From the NCBI GenBank assembly GCA_949358305.1, contig OX442322.1, positions 1,054,001 through 1,118,000 on the forward strand: a DNA stretch of 64,000 nt, read 5' to 3'. The notes under the pieces were generated by a model that was not told the DNA's origin, did no database searches, and saw nothing but the letters and a program-made list of their open reading frames with translations. This document shows positions 19,431 to 30,705 of this stretch, piece by piece (the first letter of the stretch is position 1; each line of letters opens with the position of its first letter). A program made the translations under genes and the position numbers. The DNA comes from Strigamia acuminata. Lineage: Eukaryota; Arthropoda; Chilopoda; Geophilomorpha; Linotaeniidae.

Positions 19431-22353
19431 ATCAATGTTGCACTTTGTTAGTCCTAAAATTCATAAGCGTGTTTTCATGCTAACGTGTTTAATATAGTGT
19501 GACTTTGTTTAAGAACCACCGTCCCACAGTAGCGTATGTAATGATAGGTCGTTGTTACAGCGCGCACTTGGAGATTTTTTGGTGATGATTTGTTTTGTGT
19601 AAACAGCGAGATTTGTTCTTTCATTGTATTATATTATATATTATACTATATTATAGTGAGTCAAACCCCTCAATCACGTGCCTCTCACATTCCTAAAAAT
19701 ATTACAACTGCTATTGAATCGAATTTTTACTCAAAAAAATTAAATAAACAAAACTCTGCTTTATAAAAATTTTTTTTTGATAATTAAAGTTTTTATTTAA
19801 AATATATAAAACAAGAATTTAAAGATTAAATAGACCCCTACCCCTTTCTAGACACCCTATGTATCCCCTATTTAGGCCCCTTTAGGGGGGGCAAAAGCCC
19901 CCTTTAGAGGGGGCAAAAGCCCCTTTAGGTACCTGCTAATAGAGGATAAAATAAAATAAAATAAATTATTAATAAATAAATAAAAATATATAAACAAACA
20001 AATAAATAAATATAAATAAATTAATAACCAACTTTTGTTTTGTTGCCTCTATTCTATGTATTTGCCTTATCAAAAGAAATGATTGGACGACATCAATGAA
20101 TATCTCTCTAGTTTGATTTGACTCTCAAAATTTTAAACACAGTTGATTTAAAATTCAATGGACATCTCTTTATTTGATAGGACTTGCTTTGATTTTTAAA
20201 TATATTAATTAATTTTGTTCTTTTTACTCTTTATGCTTGGTTTCAAGAAGAATCTAACTAAAGTGAAGCAAAAATGTAAAATTGTGTTTTTCTAAAAATA
20301 ATAATATATTATTAAATGTAACTATACAATTAAGTTTTTTGCAGGTAAAACAGTCTTCGATTAACTTTTCCTATTCAAATGGCTATCAAACATGCAGTTA
20401 GACTGATCTAAATTAGACAAAGCAGACGAATAACAACGTCAGAAGTAAACAAGTCTGCCAGTGAATTGAAAAGAAACATTTCTGATATTTCTGTCTTTAG
20501 AAAATAATTTGATGACATGAAAAACCAATATGGAGGCTCTTGAATAATATATTTACTTTTCTCTTAATGCCTAAAATCTTTTAAAAATGCTGAAATTTAA
20601 AACGCTAGCAAATTAAATTTACACAAAACATTGCATTTACTGAAAAATGCTGAATGCCAAATAAATGGCAAATTTATTTATTTATTAATTTTCATTATTG
20701 TTTAATTTATTTTAATATATTACACGCTGGAAACAATAAGGCTGGCAAAAATAAACACTGGAAAATATAATTAAAAAAAAATAAAAATATTAATTAAAAA
20801 ACGCTAAATTCAAAAACGCTGACAATTTAAAATGCTGGCAAAACCACAACTCATAATTACAGTAATAAAAAGTTTTAAGTCAATATGTATCTGTGAAAAC
20901 AGAGGGTTCACATTCCTGTTTATGGTTCAAAGTTAAATGTTTTGATTGATGCGCAGTGGTTGATGCGCAATGGAGGCAAGCAGCAGGTCGATGACATTGT
21001 AAAAACTAGCAAGTTTTAGGTGAGAGGAGAGCATGTGAACGAACAGAGAGAAATTAACATTCATGAAGCACTTTTCTAATGAGATTGGATGATGGTCATG
21101 CAGGTATATTGTTTAACCTATATTCTTGTTCTTAGATTTGTAGACCCCTAGAATGTTACAATAAATGCTTTGTGTTATATTGTTAATCAGTTTTTTGTAA
21201 ATTTAGTTAGAAACATGGTTGAAAATGAAATGTTCAATAAAAAGGGTTGAAATAATAAGAGATGTAATTATAATGCCGGGAGAAAGTACTAGTGCACAAA
21301 GACAATCTAAATTCTAATTTAAAAAAACACTGAAACTGAAAAGGATCAACTAAAAAAAGACTAAACCACAGAAGGCCGGAGAAAAAAGGCTGGCATGACA
21401 GTGAGCTAATTAAATAACTTATTTATTTATTTGTTTAAAAAAAATAATCTTAATATTTCATGTATAAAAAAAGTTAATTCTTTTTAATTCTAATGACATA
21501 ATCATTTGCAAATAGAGGAGAAGTAATATTTTTTTTAAAATTAAAGTAATTAAAATTGATTTTAAGTGCGTATTAAGGTTCTGAGCCAAGCAATTAATCG
21601 GCAATCCTTTTTATTTCTGAGCCAATGAATTTAAAGGTACTTATAAGAAAGTGGTTAGAGGTCAGATGAATGAGGTTAGGTAAAACCAAGCACGGATAAG
21701 TTGACTGAAGAAAATAAATTGGCGACTCACAACTTTAAAAAGAACCCAAATAACTCTTTTTCTAGAGTTCCAGAAATGATTCTCAACCATGCAAAAAAGA
21801 AATCCTAACAAGGATAAACACGACGCATTCATTAGTAATTCAATTCATAACCCAGATGGCGTTTTTTATTAAACAATCTATTTCATAATTTTCATTATAT
21901 TTGTAACGAAACAATTTGTTTAACAATTCGTTAATAAAATCAGTCAATTTAATTCAGGAACCCAATCTAAACTTTCAGTAATTAATTAAAATATAACTCA
22001 ACAAATTTAATCTCCTTTCATTTCATTAATTCAACAATGTTAAACTCCCAATCCGCAAACAGCTCTTTAATTTACGCACTTACTAATAATTCAACTTTTA
22101 AATATTTATAAATACAATTACCATTTTTTCTAAAGCAAACCTTTGAAAATAAATTTCATCAATGCAACACCAAAGTGATAAAATCGAAATAATACTCAAA
22201 ATGAATAACTTTATCTATCTCTGACGTTATAAATTACTTACTTTCATTTTGAATCAACCAATTAATCATAAATTCCTTTTAGAAATTATGAATTTTTAAT
22301 TTAATTTAATATGGAACCAGTACTTATAACAAATAATGTTTTTCAAATTACAG

Positions 22354-25300
22354 TCAGAGTGTGTTACAACCACAGATTTGTGCATTCAGCCTCACGCGAA
22401 GCGTAAAATGAAATTCGCTAAACTGTCACACGTCTTTCAGGTAAGTCTACTAGTAATTGTCAATATAATAATTTTGCAAACATTTTTATTGTTATTTTGT
22501 TAATTAATTTCTAGATCTATGATAGAAAATGTGTTGTAAATAGTGAAACATTTGTCGGCGATGGTTGGGAAAATTCACCGACACAATCATGGTTCACCGA
22601 CACAATCTTTTTGGTAATTACAGGGGGCGGATCTGGCATAGGGCTAATGGGGCTTGAGCCCAGTCTCCCCCCCGAATTCTAGGAACCCCAAGACACAAGG
22701 TAATAGACGAAAAAAAGGTTACTAAAAAAACTAAAGTTGCTATTAAAAATTTTGATAATGGGGGTCCCGAAAAAGCCTCAAGCTCAAGGCTCCCGAAAAA
22801 CTAGATCCGTCCATTGCAATTGCTATATACATGTAACTTAATTTCTTTTTTACTATTTTATTTATTAAATAATTTAGAAGCTTAAAATGCTGCTGGTCAA
22901 AATTATAAAGAATTTTTTACAAAGTGATAAACTCAGATATTTAAACGAGGATATCGATTCGACTCCAATAGAAAAATTTAGCAGTAAGCAAAGTTTGAAT
23001 AAGACAAGTTTAAAAACTAAAATTAGAACATGTTATTGTTTAGAATCCTCCTTTCAACTAGTGTATTTCTTTAAGAAGATAAGCCAATCAGACCAGCCAC
23101 ATCTAATGAAAAACGAAATAAGTAAGTAGTATGTATGAACGGATATTTAAAAAATGTTAATTTTTTTTTATATTTAGCAAATAAATACGAACTCTTCACT
23201 GAGTGTGACGTTAAACTGTTCGCATGTCTTTGCTTGAACTTTTACACAGAAACTAAAACTATACAGATGCTATTGAGTAATCAGGTAAAAAAATTATTTA
23301 TTCCAACTAACCCAGAGCTAACCCAGAACTATATAGCAATTTGCCATTCAATAATTAATATGGCAATTTGCTATTTAATATTTAACAATGACAATGAAAA
23401 TTGATAGACTTGCGGCTTTATCAAAGAGGAAAAAATTACGTGCAGTCTTAAGAATGAAGCAATACGTTAAAATTGAGAAACGTAGAAGGAATATAGCAGA
23501 GAAGGCAAGAAAAACAATGGCTACAAACAAGGCGGTCTTGAGGAGAAGACGTAGACAAAAGCAGAAAGGAGAAGAAATACCGGCAACCCAAATCAACTGT
23601 GACCTCTCACCGAGTTGGAGAAACAGCATCCAGATGGACACTCAAATAAACACACAAATTATTAAAAGTGTGATGAAGTCAGTGTTAAACATTTAACAAA
23701 CAAAATCCATTCTCAAAAAAATATTTTTTTTTCTACAGGGAAATACATGACCTGTCAGAAGCACAACTGGAAGTTTTGATTAAACAAACCAAGGTTTTTT
23801 GAAGGATATTATCGAGGGAAAGGTGAGTTTACATTTCTATTTTTATTACATTTTGTTGGTTGTTGGATATTGAACCGAGTATTGTAACAACCATCTATAA
23901 ATTCCGTTATTGTATAGAATAATCGAAGTTATGCATAAGAGTCTTTGGTTGTAACATAAGAATGAAACGTGTTATAATAATATGCGGAATTGTAAGAATT
24001 TAGAATTATGACTGAACTCGAAATGTAAACACATAGTAATTTTATAAGCGAGAAAGCAAACGAATAGAACTGTCAAAATCAGTGTTATCTAATACACAAG
24101 TGTAATTGAGACCAAGTGGCAAATAAACATGATATTCAGCTACGCAACGGATTCGATTTTAATTAACTCAGGATTCAACAAGTTGGCGACGAGCGTAAAC
24201 GGATCGAATCCACTGTTCATCGAGGTAACCCTAACGTGTGCCAAATGCCCAAAGTAACGAGTGAACAGTTGAAAACAATATTAGGTTTACATTAACCTAC
24301 GTGCATCGTTTTGATTACAACATAAAAATTCGAGACTTTACATAAAAAAAAAAAAAAAAAAAAAAAAAATTACGTTTGAAATGTGCCATTGGTGATGTCG
24401 TCGTGAATGGAGAAAAAACGCCTATTAGAAAGATTAGACTAACTTCAACACGAACTAGGAAGTCTGGAAAAAGAACGGAACGCAATCCTCACCTCCCACG
24501 TCAAAGCTCGCTCTAAACTCAGAAACGAATCAAATTACGAACGGTGGCCACGATTGAACAGACTCGCAACGAACTCAATTCGTCCATGGACCCCAAGCGT
24601 AAAAAACTGGACGACATGCTCAACCGCAAGCGCAACGAACTTGTCCTGCAAATCCAATTAGAACGGGACCAACTGCTCGCGGAAATCGGGCAAGTTTGCA
24701 CCGAACACAACCGAATCGTGCAACGCAAACGAACGAAATTCCTCGTGGCGCTCGAGGAAGGATTCAAAAACGACAACACAAACCGCCTAGCGCAACTGAG
24801 GAAGAGTTTGAAACGCGAGCAGGACGTGGACTCGAGGAACGTGAAGGAAATTGTCGCGCAGATGAAAATAAATGAAGAAAGTCTTGGCAAAAAGGTCCAC
24901 GAGTTGGTATTGGGATTGGACCATTACAAAAAGACACAACTGCAATTAATTTACAAGAAAGTACGTAACACTGAGCTCGCTTTGGCTTCTACGGATCTGC
25001 AGAGGTCACCGCAGGTGGTGTCTGCGGATGTTTACCAAGTCGACGCAAACTCCAGACAATATCCGTTTGATCCCGGTCGTGGCAGAGGTTCTTTCCCCCC
25101 GGGAAGAAGGAGGTCCAGGGAATTTGCTAACGTATCTGGCCCTGTTTGCACTGATGGATGTCCATCGGTGACAGTTGACCAATTATCAGGAAAATGCAAA
25201 CGTTGTGGTGGTGACTACAAGGGCGTGCGATGCCCATTTATCGAGGCCAAATGCTGCTCGTGTGGTGGTGTCGGCCACCTAGCGAGGGTATGCATGCGGA

Positions 25301-25488
25301 GTATCAATACGCAACAACGCGAGTTTGGACAACGTCCTGTGAACGAAGCAACGTCGTTCAATCAACGTAGGATACCAATTAATTGGATGCTTGAAGTAAA
25401 CACGGAGAACAACTGGCAGCAACAGCAACAACAATTTCCACAACAGGAATATGGAGAACGATACCAACAACAGCAAGGTCGATTTTGG

Positions 25489-25528
<40 letters not shown>

Positions 25529-26754
25529 GCATCAGCGATAACAACAACAACAATTGCATCAACGAAAGCTTATCAACCATACCCGATGTCCAGCACGGCT
25601 AAGTGGCGTCGTTGTATTCGTAAAGAAATTTGAAATGTGTCAAATGTCTGGGGAGATGTTGGATATTGAACCGAGTATTGTAACAACCATCTATAAATTC
25701 CGTTATTGTATAGAATAATCGAAGTTATGCATAAGAGTCTTTGGTTGTAACATAAGAATGAAACGTGTTATAATAATATGCGGAATTGTAAGAATTTAGA
25801 ATTATGACTGAACTCGAAATGTAAACACATAGTAATTTTATAAGCGAGAAAGCAAACGAATAGAACTGTCAAAATCAGTGTTATCTAATACACAAGTGTA
25901 ATTGAGACCAAGTGGCAAATAAACACGATATTCAGCTACGCAACGGATTCGATTTTAATTAACTCAGGATTCAACAGTTGGTTTTAATGAAACTAATGTA
26001 AAAGGAATTATATTTTTGTACCCTCTTTCCTTATTTTTTACATTAAACATCCTGACATTTACACTAAATGTCTGAATACCAATATTATTTCTACACTAAA
26101 AAATATACACCAAGGAGTAGTTTAGGTTAGGCTAGGACAGGAAGAAACGTGGGCATGTAAAATTTAGTTTTTTAGTGTAAAAATAAGAGAATATAAATTG
26201 TGTAAAAATGAGGAATAGTGTACAAGGGAAAATAGTGTACAAATATATAACCCTAATGCAAATTGAGTGAGTACTAAAGCCTAGTTCACATGCATGCGCG
26301 TTGACGGATGCAACATGCAATTTTGTGCACTTTCATGCGTTTTATTACAGCAACGCATGTATGTGAACTAGTCTTAAGCGCATTTTTTTTAACAAAAATT
26401 TCAGCAGGTTTGTAGTCAACATAAAGATTTCTGCAGTGCACGCAAAAGAAAAAACATGTTGATTTACGATATATCTATCGAGCTGTTCACGGAAAAACAA
26501 GCCACTTTTGTGGCGACCGAATTGAATTCCATGTTTAGCCAGCTCTTGCCTACGGTAATTGACTATATTATTCATCATGTGCAGAAATTATCATTCTTGT
26601 TTTATTTTAGGAAGGAAATTACCTTCTTGATGTCCTAATACCCGAGGCGTTGTTAAAAATTGTAATGGACCATAAAGGTTTAAGTTACAGTGTAGCGGAA
26701 AGAATAACGTTTCAGTCAAGATTTGTACACTATGGAGAGGGCCAAACAACTTAG
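22354..26754 (+). CDS. Candidate multi-exon host gene, unrecognised (possibly PWWP3/MUM1-like C-terminus)
   Basis: Open, phase-compatible exons with GT-AG borders are at 22354-22440, 22515-22613, 22878-23121, 23178-23677, 23739-23793, 26405-26554 and 26611-26754 (stop TAG). Upstream exons were not identified. The fourth exon needs one correction: the frame from 23178 ends at a stop after an A4 tract at 23397-23400 and resumes one base out of phase in a very basic stretch (KRKKLRAVLRMKQ, RRRRRQKQKGEE). The donor at 23793 (AAG|GTTTTT) is weak; an alternative donor at 23822 would need a one-base change in a T6 run. The C-terminal EGNYLLDVLIPEALLKIV resembles, from memory only, the DVLLPEAI motif at the end of PWWP3A/MUM1 proteins. 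Gypsy-C lies in the intron 23794-26404. The gene may be decaying. Confidence 0.45.
22621..22816. mobile_element. hAT-type MITE in an intron
   Basis: The ends are imperfect inverted repeats: CAGGGGGCGGATCTGG at the left, and CTAGATCCGTCCATTG at the right, which reads CAATGGACGGATCTAG reversed. The CAGxGGCGGATCTxG consensus is typical of non-autonomous hAT elements. The expected 8-bp target duplication is not clearly preserved. It occupies the intron between 22613 and 22878. Confidence 0.65.
23861..24180 (+). repeat. Gypsy-C 5' LTR
   Basis: 320 bp, 319 identical to the 3' copy. Confidence 0.95.
24184..24194 (+). promoter_or_regulatory. Gypsy-C primer binding site
   Basis: TGGCGACGAGC starts three bases after the LTR. 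The first 10 bases equal the Gypsy-B primer site (TGGCGACGAG), again suggesting tRNA-Ser(GCU). Confidence 0.6.
24343..24369 (+). repeat. Poly(A) tract
   Basis: About 27-28 consecutive A in the Gypsy-C leader, before the gag-like frame. Confidence 0.9.
24407..25602 (+). CDS. Gypsy-C Gag-like protein (reading frame broken near the start)
   Basis: The long frame covers 24544-25602 but lacks an upstream ATG; its first ATG is at about 24586. A different frame from the ATG at 24407 encodes similar charged helical sequence (LGSLEKERNAIL) but has a stop at 24440 and must shift near 24540 to join. The intact ancestor probably started at 24407. The N-terminal 130 residues are Lys/Glu/Arg/Leu-rich and look like a coiled coil. 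They are followed by a basic RGRGSFPPGRRRSRE patch and two zinc motifs. The first reads CKRCGGDYKGVRC, with Y where H is expected; the second is canonical CCSCGGVGHLARVC. A Gln/Asn-rich tail follows, with a run of 14 Asn encoded by AAC repeats. The knuckle pair matches the layout in Gypsy-B Gag. No capsid, protease or RT motif is present. Confidence 0.8.
25657..25976 (+). repeat. Gypsy-C 3' LTR
   Basis: 320 bp, preceded by the purine tract CTGGGGAGA. Confidence 0.95.
25977..26404 (+). other. Intron remainder of the candidate host gene
   Basis: AT-rich, with several TTACACTAAA-like words, and containing the short inverted-repeat element at 26281-26371. A pyrimidine-rich run and an AG precede the exon at 26405. 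Confidence 0.5.
26281..26371. mobile_element. 91-bp MITE-like inverted-repeat element
   Basis: CTAGTTCACATGCATGCG at the left is matched by the inverted ACGCATGTATGTGAACTAG at the right. The loop is about 50 nt. No clear target duplication is visible. Confidence 0.6.
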
Positions 26755-27919
26755 TTATATTTGGTTTTATATACGCGTTTTTTAGATTGACTTTTGAAAA
26801 TTTTTGGGATAATTTCAGTTTTATTACGTAATTAGGGGGTGGAGGTTTGGGAATTTGTTACGGCCATGTTACGGAGGGGTGGAGGGATCTAAAATGGTCA
26901 AAATTTGCGTTAAGTAATTTATGGACAACTCCTTGGCGGTTCATTTGCTTTTGTAGGCAGTCATTTATCAATGGACTTGCCGATGGATTTACAAATTGTA
27001 TTGGAATAACAGCTACAAATTTAGCCAATTCACTTATCGCAAACGTTAGAGGGTGTCTGACTAATTAAGTTATTCCCCAAGTAATCCATTTTCAATCATT
27101 AAATCATATGTCAAATCAATTAGCCAAGAACTGTAACTGTGTATGGAGTAATCAGAAAGCAAATGGGATTGCACTTAACCTATCAATACAACTAGCATTT
27201 TAACTAGCAATTTATCAATCACTTTACCTATCACTTTACCTAGCACTTCACCTAATCTTTTCACTTTGACTGGTTCATGTCGTACGTTTCAGGATTAGTG
27301 CCTATTGTCCCTTATTAGTAAATTGGCTGATAATGTTTGCTTGTCACGGTATCGCAACCAATTTGTAGCTTGTGACAAATTATTGTATTGTCATTTGCTC
27401 AAAAGAGCATTTATTGTTTGATTACTTAATTTGTTTCAAATGTTTGTGCCCGGTTTACAATATTCTTTTCTGTAAAGGATAAATCAATTTTTTTTACTAC
27501 TGATTTGTCCTGCTTGTATATCGAGTGCAGTTAGCCTCGATCCATGTAATCGCTATTCACTTCTTGATGAATAAAATGGCCGCCATAATGCTTTTCAAAT
27601 GTTGGCAAATGAAAATCTGCTTATTAATCGTCACACACACATCCAGAAGATTAATACAGTACATGTATGTGCAAGACCACAAGAAAATTTAAACAAACTA
27701 TATTGTTAAAACATCATTTTGAATGAATGTTTTGTACACTTTGCATCCTCAATCTATTTATGTGATAAAAGTAAGTAAAATTAATAAAATGTATTGTTGC
27801 AAGAAAGATTAAAATATCATCTCTGATGAATAAACTAAAAAAAGGTAATATTTCAATTGTTATTTGAGTGATAACGTAAATATTCTGCATTTTTAACATC
27901 ATGCCGGTGTTAGTGAGGA
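26755..27919. other. AT-rich intergenic sequence
   Basis: No gene is supported. GGGGTGGAGG-type purine stretches occur near 26835-26890. Confidence 0.5.
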
Positions 27920-28125
27920 CGAATTTGCTTTAAAATTTGAGCCAAACATGATTAAACAGCATATTTAGATGTCAAGATGTAGGAAATTTGCCTAAATTAC
28001 AATAAAAATTTCAATAAAAATAGTAGTAGTCTACTACTACTATTAAGAAAACTTAAATTTCAGGCCCCATTTTTAACATAATTATTCATCTAGACTTTAA
28101 AAAAAATTACCTTTTTATTCATAGT
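27920..28125. repeat. Block X, diverged copy 1
   Basis: It begins CGAATTTGCTTTAAAATTTG and matches 29659-29862 with scattered substitutions and indels. Confidence 0.75.
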
Positions 28126-28195
28126 CATGTTTCAGCATGCTGGTATAAATATTTTAAGCAAGATTTATTGATAAACACATGCCAATAGAAAAGTG

Positions 28196-28878
28196 ATCAC
28201 ACAATAATTGATTTAAGAAATATCAAATAAAATAGCAAACACAAACACTAAAAAAACACTTAAACCACGACTTTTGGACAAAATAGTATTTTGAAAATAA
28301 TATTTTATTTATTTGTATTATTTTCAAAAAACTTGAATAAAATATTATTATTTTATTTTGTGGAAGTGATATCATGAAATATAAACACCTAAACATATGT
28401 AAAACACAACATTTTGAATGCAGATTATTTGAAGTGTTTTGAGTTTATGTTTACAAAATTTCTGCTGTCCAAATGCCATCAAAACACAAACAATCCTCCT
28501 CTCTAAAAAATTCAACTAAAACGCTACCTTTAAAGTGTTTGTGTTTTGGCATGTTTTTGGGGGTCAAAAACACAATCATTTTAAGAAATAGCATCACCAA
28601 ACCAAAAACACAAACACTTAATAAACATCTCTTGCTGCTCAGTCGTCATTCTTAAGAGAAAGGAGCAGTGCTCACTCTAGCACTTTCAATAAACATCTGT
28701 GACTCAATTTTGCCGTGAAATTTTGCCGGAATAACATGTGACTCCATTTTTGGCCACTCCAGAAATAGCTGTTTGTGAACAACGAATGATGAAATTAGAA
28801 GTATCTGAACGGACGAATGGGAAATTAGCAGTTTCTGTCGACCCCGAATAGAAATAATAAATAATTTTCTGAGTGCAA
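28196..28878. repeat. Block Y, copy 1 (about 683 bp)
   Basis: Nearly identical to 28978-29659 in direct orientation (offset 782), with only a few base changes and one A-run length change. A short open frame inside both copies is not a convincing gene. Confidence 0.9.
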
Positions 28879-28977
28879 ATGACCTCTTTACCGTGCTTTC
28901 TCTTGAATTAGGTTACTTAGCTGTTAATAATTTTGGTTTAATTTAATTTCTCACATCTTTAAATTCTTTATGAAGAA

Positions 28978-29659
28978 TCACACAATAATTGATTTAAAAA
29001 ATATCAAATAAAATAGCAAACACAAACACTAAAAAACACTTAAACCACGACTTTTGGACAAAATAGTATTTTGAAAATAATATTTTATTTATTTGTATTA
29101 TTTTCAAAAAACTTGAATAAAATATTATTATTTTATTTTGTGGAAGTGATATCATGAAATATAAACACCTAAACATATGTAAAACACAACATTTTGAATG
29201 CAGATTATTTGAAGTGTTTTGAGTTTATGTTTACAAAATTTCTGCTGTCCAAATGCCATCAAAACACAAACAATCCTCCTCTCTAAAAAATTCAACTAAA
29301 ACGCTACCTTTAAAGTGTTTGTGTTTTGGCATGTTTTTGGGGGTCAAAAACACAATCATTTTAAGAAATAGCATCACCAAACCAAAAACACAAATACTTA
29401 ATAAACATCTCTTGCTGCTCAGTCGTCATTCTTAAGAGAAAGGAGCAGTGCTCACTCTAGCACTTTCAATAAACATCTGTGACTCAATTTTGCCGTGAAA
29501 TTTTGCCGGAATAACATGTGACTCCATTTTTGGCCACTCCAGAAATAGCTGTTTGTGAACAACGAATGATGAAATTAGAAGTATCTGAACGGACGAATGG
29601 GAAATTAGCAGTTTCTGTCGACCCCGAATAAAAATAATAAATAATTTTCTGAGTGCAAC
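28978..29659. repeat. Block Y, copy 2
   Basis: Direct repeat of 28196-28878. It is followed immediately by the second copy of block X. Confidence 0.9.
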
Positions 29660-29862
29660 GAATTTGTTTTAAAGTTTGAGCCAAGCATGATTAAAAAAGC
29701 ATATTTAGATGTCCAAGATGTAGGAATTTTGCCTAAATTTCTATTAAAAATTCCAAAAAAAAGTATTAGTCTTCAGATTATCAAGAAAACTTAAATTTCA
29801 GGCCCAATTTAACATAATTATTCATCTACACTTTTAAAAAAATTGCCTTTTTATTTAAACAA
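29659..29862. repeat. Block X, diverged copy 2
   Basis: Similar to 27920-28125. Confidence 0.75.
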
Positions 29863-29864
29863 AC

Positions 29865-30705
29865 TCCAGAGAAAGCACACACTCTGAAAATGATTTATTC
29901 TCTCTATTCGGTCTAACAGAAACTTCTAATTTCTCATTTGTGGTTCAAAACAACTAATCGTGGAGTGGCCACAAGGAATCACATGACATTCCGGCAAAAC
30001 TGCATGGCAGAATTGGGTCGCAGACGTTTATTGAAAGTGGTAGAGTGAGGTCAAAAAATCACCGCTCTTACCTTCATGTGTTTTGAAAATATAAATAAAA
30101 TAGTAGCTGCATTTAAAAAATAAAAATAAGAATTTTAGTTGAAGTGTATTTTAAGTTTTAACATGTGTTTAAACAGGAAATGATGATGTCACTTTTGTTT
30201 GAAAATTGAAGTAAGTAAAAACACAATTTTTTTTTGCATTTTTGAATGCAGCTAAGTATTTTCAAAATAGTATTTTCCAAATACTAGCTGCATTCATAAA
30301 GTCGTGGGTTCAGTGTTTTTTACTAGCTGCATTCAAAAATTAAACCATTTTGTGTTTTAATTCCATTTTAAAACAAAAATGACATTATTTCCTATACAAC
30401 TTAAATTGATAAACATACAAACTAAAATGCAATTTCGCTAAACTCTATTTTGCTTCAATTTTAAGTGTAGTTATGCATTATATTTGAATACAAAGTTTCA
30501 TAAAAAGTGAAGCAAAATTCAGTTAAAATTCAAACAGTCACATGTTGTCAATTTTATAAAATAGAGTTAAAATTCTCACACTTAAAATTTAAACTTAAAA
30601 TACACATAAACTACAATTGTTAAAACACAAGTATTTTAATTTTTGAATGCTGCTAGTGTTAGTGTTTGTGTTTTGGTATTTTATTTGATATTTTCAAATC
30701 AATTA
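29865..30705. repeat. Inverted, diverged copy of block Y
   Basis: Reading the minus strand recovers the Y landmarks: the CACTTTCAATAAAC, TTTTGCCGGAAT and GGCCACTCCA words near its left part, and AATTGATTTGAAAATATCAAATAAAAT at 30640-30705. With Y copy 2 and block X as spacer it forms a large foldback structure. Internal TAGCTGCATTC words occur in both orientations. Confidence 0.65.

Larger units (their letters stand above)
17676..22353. other. Gene-poor AT-rich interval with repeats
   Basis: No gene is supported. It contains GCGGAATGAATA repeats and hairpins (18112-18312), a long perfect stem (18451-18516), a tandem repeat (19319-19430), a G/C-tract palindrome near 19850-19930 (runs of CCCC and GGGG around TTTAG), AAATAAAT low-complexity sequence (19940-20030), and a loose repetition of ACGCTGGCAAA-like words around 20580-20850. 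Confidence 0.6.
23861..25976 (+). mobile_element. Gypsy-C: 2.1-kb LTR element with a gag-like ORF and no pol
   Basis: 320-bp LTRs (TGTTGGATATTG to GGATTCAACA) at 23861-24180 and 25657-25976 differ at one position (AAACATGATA versus AAACACGATA). The flanks repeat GTTGGT (23855-23860 and 25977-25982), a 6-bp duplication. A primer site and a GGGGAGA purine tract are in place. The interior of about 1.5 kb encodes only a coiled-coil and zinc-knuckle protein. It must depend on another element for reverse transcriptase and integrase. Confidence 0.92.

Noticed and set aside
23739-23822. Exon read through to the donor at 23822 with a corrected T run
   Set aside because: It needs an invented one-base change and then does not match the phase of the next exon; ending at 23793 fits the phases without changes, although that donor is weak.
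25362-25580. Leu-rich minus-strand ORF with runs of leucine
   Set aside because: It is the antisense of the AAC/CAA repeat in Gypsy-C gag.
28473-28655. 60-codon ORF repeated at 29253-29435
   Set aside because: It occurs only because block Y is duplicated; Lys/Ser/Thr/Leu-rich, AT-driven composition and no motif.
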